DNA from: JABWAJ01 sp038323375
Lineage (GTDB): Bacteria; Bacteroidota; Bacteroidia; Chitinophagales; Saprospiraceae
Direction: 5' to 3'
Assembly (NCBI GenBank): GCA_038323375.1
Contig: JBBQGV010000021.1
Coordinates: 1-64,000 of the forward strand
DNA: 64,000 nucleotides
Position numbers and translations under genes: made by a program. Under the pieces are notes generated by a model, which saw nothing but the letters and a program-made list of their open reading frames with translations, ran no database searches and had not been told where the DNA came from. Below, piece by piece: positions 44,656 to 54,175 of the stretch (the stretch's first letter is position 1; every line of letters begins with the position of its first letter).

Positions 44656-45471
44656 ATGGCGCCATTTCGCCCGATTATCAACATTTCGATCCTTTTTAGT
44701 CTTGCTTTTTTGTTTAACCCTGCTGATGTTGCTGCCTCTGGTTGCATAGCTGGGAAGCGGGTGATGCCCGGTGACAGTGTCCAAATGGTGTTGTGGCAAA
44801 TTTCGAGACGAGCGCCCGACATGGTTTCCTATATTCCGGAAACGAAGCGCTGGTTTCTGAATGACCCCCGAAGGGATGCCATTTCCGAAGCCTGGTTGAT
44901 CCGGCTGCAGGATGCTTTTTATTACGATGTAAGCGGGGCTTGCCAGTTTTACGGACGCAAATATTTGGCGGATTGGAAAGCCCTGATGGCCAAAGCGGCG
45001 AGAGAAACCTTCTGGGGCGCATCCTTTCTTTGCAATCGGACCAATAATTATTTTGGCATTCGCAGGATGAACAAAGAATGGGTATGTCAGTCGTTTTTCT
45101 TCTGCGGCGTTTTTATGAAAAATGATCCGGAACCCACAGATTTTGTCATCTTTCCCAATTTTGAAACTTCGCTCTGGATGTTTATCCACACCATTTACAG
45201 CCGCCATTATTTAGACCGGCTGCCCGATTTTGGAGATCGGGTCGCGTGGGCCATAGACTTTGAACGAACCAATCGCGTCCGGTACTGGCAACCAACGCTT
45301 TATGGTACAATTTTTACCGAACAACTCACGGGCTTCCACTACACAGATGAAGAACTGATCTATACCTGGAGTGAACATCCCATCAATAACCTATGTGTCA
45401 ACTGTTCGCGACAAACCGACCGGGAATGGGTCAATAAAATATGGGTTGCCGCCAATCGGGCCAGAATCTAA
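44656..45471 (+). CDS. Exported glucosaminidase-domain protein (FlgJ/Bax-like)
   Basis: 271 residues with a signal peptide (IINISILFSLAFLFNPADVAA). The core KAARETFWGASFLCNRTNNYFGIR matches the glycoside hydrolase family 73-like pattern K-x-A-x-E-(T/S)-x-(W/F)-G-x-S ... NN-(Y/L)-FG-I-(K/R), with the catalytic glutamate in ARET (read as A-R-E-T). Later, F-x-x-F-x-T-S-x-W-M-x-I matches the end of this fold. It would cut between N-acetylglucosamine and N-acetylmuramic acid in peptidoglycan. Cysteines near the end may form disulfides. Followed by an outer-membrane lipoprotein gene 84 bases downstream. Confidence 0.8.
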   Translation: MAPFRPIINISILFSLAFLFNPADVAASGCIAGKRVMPGDSVQMVLWQISRRAPDMVSYIPETKRWFLNDPRRDAISEAWLIRLQDAFYYDVSGACQFYGRKYLADWKALMAKAARETFWGASFLCNRTNNYFGIRRMNKEWVCQSFFFCGVFMKNDPEPTDFVIFPNFETSLWMFIHTIYSRHYLDRLPDFGDRVAWAIDFERTNRVRYWQPTLYGTIFTEQLTGFHYTDEELIYTWSEHPINNLCVNCSRQTDREWVNKIWVAANRARI

Positions 45472-45555
45472 TGGAACACCAATCTTTTTTAGCCTTCTGT
45501 TTGCTTTTCAGCGAACGGATAGGGATTTCTTTACCTAATTAACAACGACTGTTTT

Positions 45556-46236
45556 ATGAAAAATCAATTGCTGTTTATTGCGCTCCTGCTGTCTGGAATG
45601 GCTGCATTTACAGGCTGCGCTTCCTTGACTGGGTTTCAGGATGGCCGGGCTGTGGGTCAGGAAAATGGCGAGGTCAGCGTTTCGCTGAACTATTCACGAA
45701 GCCCCGACCTTGACAAATTGAAAGACGAGGCCGAGGATTCTTCGAACGTGAACATCCCTATTGATGGTTTTCCTTTCATTGAGGTTTCAGGCCGTTACGG
45801 GGTGACGGATAAATTGGATATTGGCGTAAGACTCAATTCCAACCTTAACCTGGGTGTGAGCGGTAAATACCAGCTTGTCGGGGATCAGGAATCGCCATTC
45901 GCAATGGCCCTCGGCGCTGAAATTGCTACGTTCGGTCTTTTTCTTGGTTTGTGGAATGTACAAGTTCCTGTTTATCTTTCAGTACACCCCTCCGAACGAC
46001 TTGCCATTTATCTGACCCCACGTTATACCTATCAGTTTTCAACATTTGTAGGTGCCAAATACGGACTTTCTTACGTTGGTGCCAACGCTGGCATTATGTT
46101 CGGCGAGCGCAGTAAATTCGGACTCGATATTGGCTATCACAACGTTAGCGCCACCGAAGGCAGCGGCAACTTAGGCTTGTTGCAAATCGGGGTTGGCGCT
46201 CGTTTCCCGATCGGAGGCCGGGGAAGCCGGAAGTAG
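45556..46236 (+). CDS. Outer-membrane beta-barrel-like lipoprotein
   Basis: 226 residues. The signal peptide ends FTGCAS, a lipobox. The mature part alternates short amphipathic strands (FIEVSGRYGVTDKLDIGVRL, LGVSGKYQLVG, YGLSYVGANAGIMFG, FGLDIGYHNVSA) and ends in RFPIGGRGSRK, the look of a small 8-12-stranded outer-membrane barrel. No family name recognised. It is convergent with the helix-hairpin-helix gene, from which a GCAA-repeat hairpin separates it. Confidence 0.65.
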   Translation: MKNQLLFIALLLSGMAAFTGCASLTGFQDGRAVGQENGEVSVSLNYSRSPDLDKLKDEAEDSSNVNIPIDGFPFIEVSGRYGVTDKLDIGVRLNSNLNLGVSGKYQLVGDQESPFAMALGAEIATFGLFLGLWNVQVPVYLSVHPSERLAIYLTPRYTYQFSTFVGAKYGLSYVGANAGIMFGERSKFGLDIGYHNVSATEGSGNLGLLQIGVGARFPIGGRGSRK

Positions 46237-46246
46237 GGAACTTGCA

Positions 46247-46274
46247 AATTTGCAAACTTGCAAGCTTGCAAATT
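46247..46274. repeat. GCAA-type hairpin at a convergent gene junction
   Basis: AATTTGCAA (46247-46255) and TTGCAAATT (46266-46274) pair exactly; the whole stretch 46240-46274 is made of TTGCAA units. Same wording and same kind of position as 16152-16227. Confidence 0.5.
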
Positions 46275-48382
46275 CAAAACTTATACCGCGCCTGCACACT
46301 CACCAAGGATCGTGTAGGCCGGTTGGTTGCTTCCAGACTACTGCCCACTGTTTCCTGGTCGTTCCAGTAGGTTTGTTCATAACGCGCTTCTACGGTAAGT
46401 GCGCGGGTGAGCCGGTAACGGCAGTTGACATAGAAACGCATGCCCTGGTTGTAATAAGGCGGAATGGAAAAGGTATAGAGCAGGTTGTTTTCATACGCAT
46501 AAAAACGTACCGCATACCCATCGGTGTCAAACAGGGCGAACCGGGTGGAAAACGAAACCGGCGAAGCAATAGGCTGATAAATCAAATCCTGATAGATGGC
46601 AAAACCCTGCTGAAGGTCGTACACTTCGTTTTCTACAAAGCCGGCATCCACGCGGCTGCGCCATTCCAATGCCTTGGAAACCTGATAATTGAATTGCAGC
46701 CGAAGCTGGTACTGGCTCCGTTCCGCTAAGCGGTTCACTTTGGTTTCAAACTCCGGCACATTGATTTCCTTCACTTCATTCCTGAATTCGGCGAAAGCCT
46801 CAAACCGGCGTTTGCGAAAATGCGTCAACCGGATTCGGTATTCGTGCCCTTTTGAAGGGGCGTCTGCATCGAAGCGCAACCAGGGGTGTTGCCAGATGTC
46901 GAAATACCCGCTCACAATCCAGTTTGCCGCAGGGCGAACGACGATGCCAGTGTATAGCCCGGTTTCATTGCGCCCGCCGGTGGTTTCGCCAAAAGGATCG
47001 GCGTTGAGCGCCTGGTAATCGCGCGGGTAGTGGCGAAACAATACGGCCATGTCTACTTTTCGGTCCAATCCAATCAACAAGCCGTTCAAAGTTGCAACAG
47101 CGCCATTGGGACTGGTTGCCGTTTCTCCAAAAAAGTTGAAGTTGCGCCACACCCACGAATAGTCTACACTGGTATTGAGCAGGCGGTCGCCATTGAAATA
47201 GAAGCGGTTATAAGGCTGCTGTGTGCGATTAAGCGGGGTATCAAACTGGTCATACAAGGCATTGACTGCAATATGGCCGTTTGAAAGTTTGTATTTCAGG
47301 CTGCCGCCAAGGGTGAATTGTTCCGTTACGTTTTCGTCCGCGATTTCAGCAGTCGTGCGGTGCAGCCCGTCAATGTCGAAGGAAGTCAGCTCCCGGAATT
47401 CAGCGTCTATGTCCGCCGTGTCGGATTGTACAATCAGGTTGCCGTCGCGTTTGCGCAGGGAAGCAAAAGCGGTGAATTCCCAGCGATTGGAAAAAGCCAA
47501 AGTAGCCGCTGCGCCACGCATAAAATTGGCCTCATTCACGGAAGTGTAAGGCCGCAGGGTGCGGGCACTGCGCTTGAGGGTCGTCACCAAAGCGCTTTTG
47601 CCGGCACCGAAGCCCGAAAACAACACCAGCCCATGCCCGAAACTCACGGCGTAGTCGCCGATGGCCAGCGCTTTGAGGATTTTACCTTTCCCGGCTTCGG
47701 GGTTGCTTATGAAAAAATGAGCCGAGTAATAATCAAACCCGTTTGGATTGCTGCCTTTAAAAAACTCCTCGCCCCGGTCTTTTTCCGCCGTAAAGCCCAT
47801 GCTCATGCGGTTGCCCAGGGTGTGCCGGTAGCGCAGGTAAAACCGGTTTGGGTCGCCTAGATAGCCATTGGTTCGCGCGGGGTCGTAGCCTTCCTGCTGT
47901 TCCAGCACCCGCGACCAGCTCATAAAAAGTTCATTGTCGCCTTCGCGGAAAAAGCGCCGCAGGGTATACGTTTCATTGCCGCCGCCAACAATGCTCACGT
48001 AAGGCAGAATTTTCCGAATGGTGCTCAGGTCAAAACCCGGCACGGCCTGTAATTCCTGAATGGCCACCAGATCTCCTGCGACAGCGCGGTATTGGAGCAG
48101 GTTCATGATTTGCACGTCGTTCAGCAATTGCAATTCGCGCAAAGCCGTTTCATCCGCTTTGTTGAGGTTGAGCGGGCGTTTGGCGTAAGCCTCTAAGTTT
48201 TCAAAAAGGGTATTGAAATCGAAATCGCCGTCGCCGCCCTCGTTTTGTAAAGCGTCTTCAATCATCTGCTCTACGGGCGCCGATTCGGGTGGGGGCAGGC
48301 TGTCCTGCTGTCCCCACCCGAAAAAAGGCAGGAATAAGAGGGCGAAAAATCCGGACTTTGCAAAGCATTGAAGGTTGACCAT
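46274..48382 (-). CDS. Helix-hairpin-helix domain plus outer-membrane beta-barrel protein
   Basis: 702 residues with a signal peptide (GFFALLFLPFFGWGQ). Residues about 55-135 hold ComEA-like helix-hairpin-helix repeats (RPLNLNKADETALRELQLLN, AIQELQAVPGFDLSTIRKIL). The remaining ~550 residues are long alternating strands ending in aromatic residues and a terminal ARYKF, which is how outer-membrane beta-barrels end. Bacteroidota encode many such proteins; a role in DNA uptake has been suggested from the HhH motif but is unproven, and the motif may serve protein contacts in the periplasm instead. Confidence 0.75.
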   Translation of the reverse strand: MVNLQCFAKSGFFALLFLPFFGWGQQDSLPPPESAPVEQMIEDALQNEGGDGDFDFNTLFENLEAYAKRPLNLNKADETALRELQLLNDVQIMNLLQYRAVAGDLVAIQELQAVPGFDLSTIRKILPYVSIVGGGNETYTLRRFFREGDNELFMSWSRVLEQQEGYDPARTNGYLGDPNRFYLRYRHTLGNRMSMGFTAEKDRGEEFFKGSNPNGFDYYSAHFFISNPEAGKGKILKALAIGDYAVSFGHGLVLFSGFGAGKSALVTTLKRSARTLRPYTSVNEANFMRGAAATLAFSNRWEFTAFASLRKRDGNLIVQSDTADIDAEFRELTSFDIDGLHRTTAEIADENVTEQFTLGGSLKYKLSNGHIAVNALYDQFDTPLNRTQQPYNRFYFNGDRLLNTSVDYSWVWRNFNFFGETATSPNGAVATLNGLLIGLDRKVDMAVLFRHYPRDYQALNADPFGETTGGRNETGLYTGIVVRPAANWIVSGYFDIWQHPWLRFDADAPSKGHEYRIRLTHFRKRRFEAFAEFRNEVKEINVPEFETKVNRLAERSQYQLRLQFNYQVSKALEWRSRVDAGFVENEVYDLQQGFAIYQDLIYQPIASPVSFSTRFALFDTDGYAVRFYAYENNLLYTFSIPPYYNQGMRFYVNCRYRLTRALTVEARYEQTYWNDQETVGSSLEATNRPTRSLVSVQARYKF

Positions 48383-48438
48383 GTTTCGGTTGTTTGAACG
48401 ATCAGGAACACCTCCGAAAGATAGACAAACCCATAGAC

Positions 48439-48774
48439 CTATTCGAATATCAACTTTCCTTTTGCGACCAATTCATTTTTCAGGGATCGGATTTTAAAGT
48501 GGTAAAGCCCGTCGGGAAGCCCGTTTCGGTCTAACCGGAAACGGCCCCCCAAAAAGCGGTGGTTTTTACAAATATGTCCTAATGTATTAAAAATCAGTAA
48601 TTCGTATGATTCGCCCCGATTACCGGAAAGCTGGAACACAACATAGTCAGATGCCGGGTTAGGGTAGACGATTACAGCGGGGGAGTTTCTGTTTCCGTCA
48701 CCGCATTTGGCGTTTTGACGAGTAAGACGGGTGTATTTTTTTACATCTATGTTTTGGACAGCTTGTGGTGACAC
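48439..48774 (-). pseudogene. Orphan T9SS type A sorting domain
   Basis: The 111-residue frame (GTG start at 48774) is almost only a sorting domain: VIVYPNPASDYVVFQLSG, YELLIFNTLGHI, GRFRLDRNGLPDGLYHFKIR and a final strand GKLIFE. There is no signal peptide and no cargo part, so the 5' part of the gene is missing. It lies just left of the AT-rich island, so the island or an associated deletion may have removed the rest. Whether it is still expressed cannot be seen. Confidence 0.65.
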
Positions 48775-48997
48775 CTAAAAAAACCGGTTCCCGAGTCGCG
48801 AAAATTGAGACAACACCTGCCGCTTTAGGGCGGCGAGATGGCGCCTCAATTTCCGCTAAGTTGACGACAATCGGCAATAATTGTGCCGGCACTTGCAGGA
48901 GGGCACCCCAACAAATTTGGCTATTCTCCTTGCTTCTTCCACCCAACTTGAGTATTTTGCGACCTTAATGTCCTTTGCCTGAGCAATAAAGAAGAGA

Positions 48998-49294
48998 TTG
49001 TCAATAGGAAGAAAGGAACTCGAAGAGAGATTGGTCGAAAAATACAAACCAAAATACAATGCAAGAGGAAAGAGAAAGTCAGCCGAAGATGAAAAAACGT
49101 ATTCGGTCGCTGAGAAAAGAGAAAGCCATGAGAATGCTTATAGACCCTGGACAGCCGAAGATGATGAAGAATTGTCTCGCCTTGAAAAAGAAGGAAAATC
49201 AATCGGAGAGCTTGCTTTGATTTTTGGACGGAACCGGGGGGCAATTACATCTCGATTAAAAAAAATAAATGAAAAACATTCATTCAGCAAATAA
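48998..49294 (+). CDS. Small protein with SANT/Myb-like DNA-binding motif, possibly 5'-truncated
   Basis: 98 residues from a TTG start at 48998. The C-terminal half RPWTAEDDEELSRLEKEG followed by KSIGELALIFGRNRGAITSR matches the tryptophan-led SANT/Myb-like helix-turn-helix that is often attached to helicase or restriction-type proteins. The N-terminal part is highly charged. Upstream, another frame reads CLSNKEEIVNRKK and joins naturally to ELEERLVEKY, so a frameshift near 49018 may have cut a longer protein. The stop at 49294 is three bases before the helicase ATG, so the two genes are coupled; both are distinctly AT-rich. Confidence 0.55.
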   Translation: MSIGRKELEERLVEKYKPKYNARGKRKSAEDEKTYSVAEKRESHENAYRPWTAEDDEELSRLEKEGKSIGELALIFGRNRGAITSRLKKINEKHSFSK

Positions 49295-49297
49295 AAG

Positions 49298-52200
49298 ATG
49301 AACTCCATTGCTTTTATTGACACCGAGATTGAGCTAAAGAGCGGAAAGGTTCTTGACATTGGAAGTGTCAAGGATAACGGCAATTCTTTTCATTCAAATT
49401 CCGTTGCTGACTTTATAAAATTCTTAACCGGCACAGCGTTTATTTGCGGACACAATATTTTAAATCACGATTTACTTTATATTCAGAAAGCGGTAACCGA
49501 CGCCAAAATAGATTCAGGAAACATCATTGACACTTTATTTCTCTCTCCTCTTTTGTTTCCGACAAAGCCCTATCATGCTTTGCTCAAAGACGATAAACTG
49601 CAAACAACGGACACCAACAATCCGCTTAACGATGCGATAAAAGCCAAAGACCTTTTCTTTGACGAAGTTTCTATTTTCAATCAAGCGGAAGAAAAATTAA
49701 AACAAATTTTCTATTTGCTATTAAACGATAAAAAAGAATTCCACTCCTTTTTTCGTTTCATCGCATACAAGAGCAGCGAATCGGATCTTAAAAAAGTAAT
49801 CAGAGAAAAATTTCAATCTCTAATTTGCGAAAATGCAAACTTGACTAAAATAATTTCTGAACACCCAATTGAATTAGCTTATTGCTTAGCACTCATAAAT
49901 TGCAACAACCGTTATTCAATAACACCGCCGTGGGTTTTAAAAAACTATCCTAAAGTTGAACGAATCATGTTTCTGCTAAGAAACAATCCTTGCTTGATGG
50001 GGTGCGTGTATTGCAATCAGGCATTAGACATACACAGGGGATTGAAAAATTATTTCGGCTTTGACAAATATAGAAGTTTTGCAGGTGAACCATTGCAAGC
50101 GAACGCCGTTCAGGCAGCGGTTGACAGCAAATCAATTTTGGCAGTGTTTCCAACAGGCGGAGGCAAATCAATCACATTCCAGGTTCCAGCTTTAATGAGT
50201 GGAGAAAACGCCAAAGGTTTGACCGTTGTAATTTCCCCATTACAATCTTTGATGAAAGACCAGGTTGACAATCTTGAAAGAATTGGAATCACAGATGCCG
50301 TTACCATAAATGGTTTGCTTGACCCGATTGAAAGAGCAAAATCAATTCAAAGAGTTCAGGATGGATTGGCATCCATTCTTTATATCTCGCCCGAATCTTT
50401 GCGTTCAAAGACAACAGAAAAATTATTATTAGGTAGGAAAGTTGTTCGCTTTGTAATTGATGAAGCGCACTGCTTTTCATCGTGGGGACAAGATTTTAGA
50501 GTTGATTATTTATACATTGGTGATTTTATTAAATCGCTTCAAGAAAATAAAAATCTTGAGGAACAAATTCCGGTTTCGTGTTTTACAGCAACAGCGAAAC
50601 AAAAAGTGATTGAAGATATTTGTGCGTACTTCAAGGAAAAGTTAGGAATCAAGTTGGAAATTTTTCCTTCCAAAGCGTCAAGAACAAATCTGCATTACAA
50701 AGTTTTTGAAAAGGGAGACGATGAAGATAAGTATAACGCTGTTAGAGATTTGATTGAAGAAAAAAATTGCCCGACTATCATTTATGTTTCAAGAACAAAA
50801 AGAGCAACAGAACTTGCAACCCGATTGAGTGAAGATGGATTTAATGCCAGCGCATTTCATGGCAAAATGGAAAGTCAGGAAAAAACAGAAAATCAAAATG
50901 CTTTCATTGCAGGTGATGTTCAGATAATGGTTGCGACTTCTGCTTTCGGAATGGGCGTTGACAAGAAAGATGTTGGAATGGTCATTCACTATGAGATTTC
51001 CGATTCACTTGAAAACTATGTTCAGGAAGCAGGCAGAGCAGGACGAGATGAAAATATAACAGCCGACTGCTATGTTTTATTTAACGAGGAAGATTTGGGA
51101 AAGCATTTCATTTTGCTAAACCAAACAAAACTCAATAGACAGGAGATACAGCAAATTTGGAAGGCCATAAAATTCATTACCAAATTCAAATCAAGTGTTC
51201 AAAAATCTGCTTTAGAAATTGCAAGACAAGCAGGTTGGGACGACAACTTAAAAGAAGTTGAAACGAGAGTAACAACTGCCATTGCAGCATTGGAAGAAGC
51301 GGGCTATTTGAAGCGGAAGCAAAATATGCCGAGAATTTTTGCCAATAGTATTCTTTCAAAAAATACACAAGAAGCAGTAGACAAAATAATGCATTCTCAA
51401 AAATTTAGTGAGGAGGAAAAAATTACAGCAACAAGAATTATCAAAACGCTGTTTTCAAGTAAGAGTAGAAAGCATTCAAATCAAGACGAGGCAGAGTCAA
51501 GGGTTGATTATATCTCCGACAACTTAGGAATTGAAATTAGGAATGTGATTTCAGTAGTGAATCTTTTGCGCGACGAAAAAATTTTAGCTGATGCAAAAGA
51601 TTTAACTGCATTTATCAAAAAAGGAGTGAGTAAAAAAAGTTCACTTGATATTGCTGAATCCTACAGACTAATTGAAAATTTCCTTTGCCCGTTGTTTGAA
51701 GAACAAGAAAAAACCTTTCACATCAAAGAACTCAATGAACAAGCGGAAGAGAATGGATGCAAAGATGTCACGCCAAACAAAATAAAAAACCTTTTAAACT
51801 TTTGGGCAATTAAGAATTGGATTAAGCGGTACAACAAGGATTATAACAAAAATCATATTGTAGCAATAAGTTGTCAGCCCAAAGAAGAATTAAAAGAAAG
51901 ATTAGAGAAGCGACACCTCTTATCAGAATTTATTGTTGGCTACTTGTATGAAAAGAGCACCACCATTAAGGAAGAAGGAGAACCTGAAAAAGATGAAGTG
52001 ATGGTTGAATTTTCTGTGCTTGAATTACAAGAAGCATTTAGTAAACAGCTCCAATTGTTTGAAGTCAAAGCAACTATTGAGGATGTTGAGGACACTTTGT
52101 TTTATCTTTCAAGAATTGAAGCGATAAAAATTGAAGGCGGCTTTCTTGTAGTTTACAACAGACTCACTATTGACAAGATTGAACAAAATCCGAGAGTTCA

Positions 52201-54115
52201 ATACAAGGAACACGATTATCAGAAGCTAAGTGATTATTACGACCACAAGGTTCAGCAAATTCATATCGTCGGTGAGTATGCAAAGAAGATGATTGATGAT
52301 TACACTGGAGCATTGACTTTTGTTGACGACTATTTTCAATTGAATTTCCCTTCGTTCCTAAGTAAATATTTTAAAGGCAGCAGAGCGTCAGAAATAAAAA
52401 GAAACATCACCCCTCAAAAATACAAGCAACTTTTTGATTCGTTATCCGATGTTCAACGAAGAATAATTGACGACAAAAATTCCCAATACATTGTGGTTGC
52501 AGCAGGGCCAGGAAGTGGAAAGACAAAAGTTTTAGTTCACAAATTAGCTTCCTTGCTTTTGATGGAAGATGTAAAACATGAGCAATTACTCATGGTAACA
52601 TTTTCAAGAGCAGCAGCCACAGAATTTAAAAAGAGGTTGATTGAACTAATTGGAAACGCTGCCAACTTCATTGACATAAAAACTTTTCACTCCTATTGCT
52701 TTGACCTGTTAGGCAAAGTCGGAACCCTTGATAAAGCAGATGCAATTATAAAATCAACAGTTGAAAAAATTAGAAACAACGAAGTTGAGATTAGCAGAAT
52801 TACAAAAACAGTTTTGGTAATTGATGAAGCACAAGATATGGACAGGGATGAATTTGAGTTGATAAAAGTGCTAATGGAAAAGAACGAAGAGATGAGGGTG
52901 ATTGCAGTTGGTGATGATGACCAGAATATTTACGAATGGCGTGGAGCAGATTCAAAATACTTGTTGAGTTTTATTACAGAGAAAAAAGCAGTCAAATATG
53001 AACTTATAACCAATTACAGGAGCAAAAGGAATTTGGTTTCTTTCACTAATCAGTTTGTAAAGACAATCGCAAGACGACTAAAAGAAATTCCGGTTGAAGC
53101 AAAACAAACCGACAATGGAAAAATTAAAATTGTTCATTACAAGAATGGCAATCTTATCACGCCGTTAATTAACGACATACTTTCTACCGGATTAGCAGGA
53201 ACAACTTGCGTTCTTACACACACAAACGAAGAAGCGTTTCAGGTTGCAGGGCTTTTGACAAAGAAAGGATTGCAAGCTAAGTTGATTCAATCCAATGATG
53301 GTTTTAGTTTGTATAATCTTGCAGAAATTCGATTCTTTTTAAATGAATTAAAATTAAGCGAAGATGTATTTACAATCAGTGATGATGTTTGGGGAAACGC
53401 TAAAAGGAAAGTGATTGACAGATACAAGCAAAGTTCAAAGTTTGAAATCTGCAACAACCTCATTAAAGATTTTGAGGCAACAAACACAAAGAAGAAATAC
53501 AAATCCGACTTTGAAGTTTTTATCCGAGAATCAAAACTTGAAGATTTCTTAAATGAAAATGGAGAAACAATTTTTGTTTCAACTATTCACAAAGCAAAAG
53601 GAAAAGAGTTTGACAATGTTTTTCTAATGCTTGAAAACTTTGATGCAACAAAAGATGAAAAAAAACGACAATTATATGTTGCCATGACACGGGCAAAACA
53701 AAAACTAATCATTCACTTGAATGGAAATTATCTTGACAGGTTAATGACAGAAGAATTAGAGCGCGTAGAAAATAACAACACTTTTGAACTACCAAGCGGA
53801 TTAGCATTACATCTTTCTCACAAGGATTTACACTTAGGATATTTTGAATTCATACAGAAACGGGTTAACGCATTGACAAGCGGTGATTCAATTACTATTT
53901 CAGATGAAGGATGCAAAAATGAAAAAGGAGAGTTGGTTTTAAAATTTTCAAAGAAATTTGCTAATAGATTAGAAGAAATAAAGAAAAGTGGTTTTGAGTT
54001 GAAGGAAGCAAAAGTGAATTTCATTGTTCACTGGAAAGCCGAAGACAAAGAACAAGAAGTAAAAATTGTTTTACCCGAATTACAATTTGAAAAAACAATA
54101 AGGAACGAAGAATGA
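49298..54115 (+). CDS. DEDD exonuclease - RecQ helicase - UvrD/PcrA helicase fusion protein
   Basis: 1605 residues in three enzyme modules. (1) About 1-130, DnaQ-like 3'-5' exonuclease: FIDTE (D8, E10), HNILNHD (D58) and NDAIKAKDLF near 112. (2) About 265-620, SF2 RecQ-type helicase: Walker A PTGGGKS 285-291, DEAH 388-391, QEAGRAGRD 576-584, followed by winged-helix-like regions. (3) About 1040-1500, SF1A helicase: GPGSGKT 1070-1076, IDEAQD 1175-1180, GDDDQNIYEWRG, TIHKAKG 1429-1435 and VAMTRAK 1461-1467. All catalytic motifs are intact. A CLMGCVYC cluster near 240 could bind metal. Fused 3'-5' helicases of two superfamilies with an exonuclease suggest DNA repair or anti-phage DNA processing. 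Codon use is strongly AT-rich, pointing to transfer. Confidence 0.92.
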   Translation: MNSIAFIDTEIELKSGKVLDIGSVKDNGNSFHSNSVADFIKFLTGTAFICGHNILNHDLLYIQKAVTDAKIDSGNIIDTLFLSPLLFPTKPYHALLKDDKLQTTDTNNPLNDAIKAKDLFFDEVSIFNQAEEKLKQIFYLLLNDKKEFHSFFRFIAYKSSESDLKKVIREKFQSLICENANLTKIISEHPIELAYCLALINCNNRYSITPPWVLKNYPKVERIMFLLRNNPCLMGCVYCNQALDIHRGLKNYFGFDKYRSFAGEPLQANAVQAAVDSKSILAVFPTGGGKSITFQVPALMSGENAKGLTVVISPLQSLMKDQVDNLERIGITDAVTINGLLDPIERAKSIQRVQDGLASILYISPESLRSKTTEKLLLGRKVVRFVIDEAHCFSSWGQDFRVDYLYIGDFIKSLQENKNLEEQIPVSCFTATAKQKVIEDICAYFKEKLGIKLEIFPSKASRTNLHYKVFEKGDDEDKYNAVRDLIEEKNCPTIIYVSRTKRATELATRLSEDGFNASAFHGKMESQEKTENQNAFIAGDVQIMVATSAFGMGVDKKDVGMVIHYEISDSLENYVQEAGRAGRDENITADCYVLFNEEDLGKHFILLNQTKLNRQEIQQIWKAIKFITKFKSSVQKSALEIARQAGWDDNLKEVETRVTTAIAALEEAGYLKRKQNMPRIFANSILSKNTQEAVDKIMHSQKFSEEEKITATRIIKTLFSSKSRKHSNQDEAESRVDYISDNLGIEIRNVISVVNLLRDEKILADAKDLTAFIKKGVSKKSSLDIAESYRLIENFLCPLFEEQEKTFHIKELNEQAEENGCKDVTPNKIKNLLNFWAIKNWIKRYNKDYNKNHIVAISCQPKEELKERLEKRHLLSEFIVGYLYEKSTTIKEEGEPEKDEVMVEFSVLELQEAFSKQLQLFEVKATIEDVEDTLFYLSRIEAIKIEGGFLVVYNRLTIDKIEQNPRVQYKEHDYQKLSDYYDHKVQQIHIVGEYAKKMIDDYTGALTFVDDYFQLNFPSFLSKYFKGSRASEIKRNITPQKYKQLFDSLSDVQRRIIDDKNSQYIVVAAGPGSGKTKVLVHKLASLLLMEDVKHEQLLMVTFSRAAATEFKKRLIELIGNAANFIDIKTFHSYCFDLLGKVGTLDKADAIIKSTVEKIRNNEVEISRITKTVLVIDEAQDMDRDEFELIKVLMEKNEEMRVIAVGDDDQNIYEWRGADSKYLLSFITEKKAVKYELITNYRSKRNLVSFTNQFVKTIARRLKEIPVEAKQTDNGKIKIVHYKNGNLITPLINDILSTGLAGTTCVLTHTNEEAFQVAGLLTKKGLQAKLIQSNDGFSLYNLAEIRFFLNELKLSEDVFTISDDVWGNAKRKVIDRYKQSSKFEICNNLIKDFEATNTKKKYKSDFEVFIRESKLEDFLNENGETIFVSTIHKAKGKEFDNVFLMLENFDATKDEKKRQLYVAMTRAKQKLIIHLNGNYLDRLMTEELERVENNNTFELPSGLALHLSHKDLHLGYFEFIQKRVNALTSGDSITISDEGCKNEKGELVLKFSKKFANRLEEIKKSGFELKEAKVNFIVHWKAEDKEQEVKIVLPELQFEKTIRNEE

Positions 54116-54175
54116 AAAGCCAACGCACAAAAAATACACGCTTAAAAGTAGGCAACCGATGAACCCCATCAAGCC

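Noticed and set aside
48698..48946. 82-residue minus-strand frame upstream of the orphan sorting domain as its missing 5' part
   Set aside because: It is in another frame, has no signal peptide or beta-repeat pattern, and does not read as T9SS cargo.
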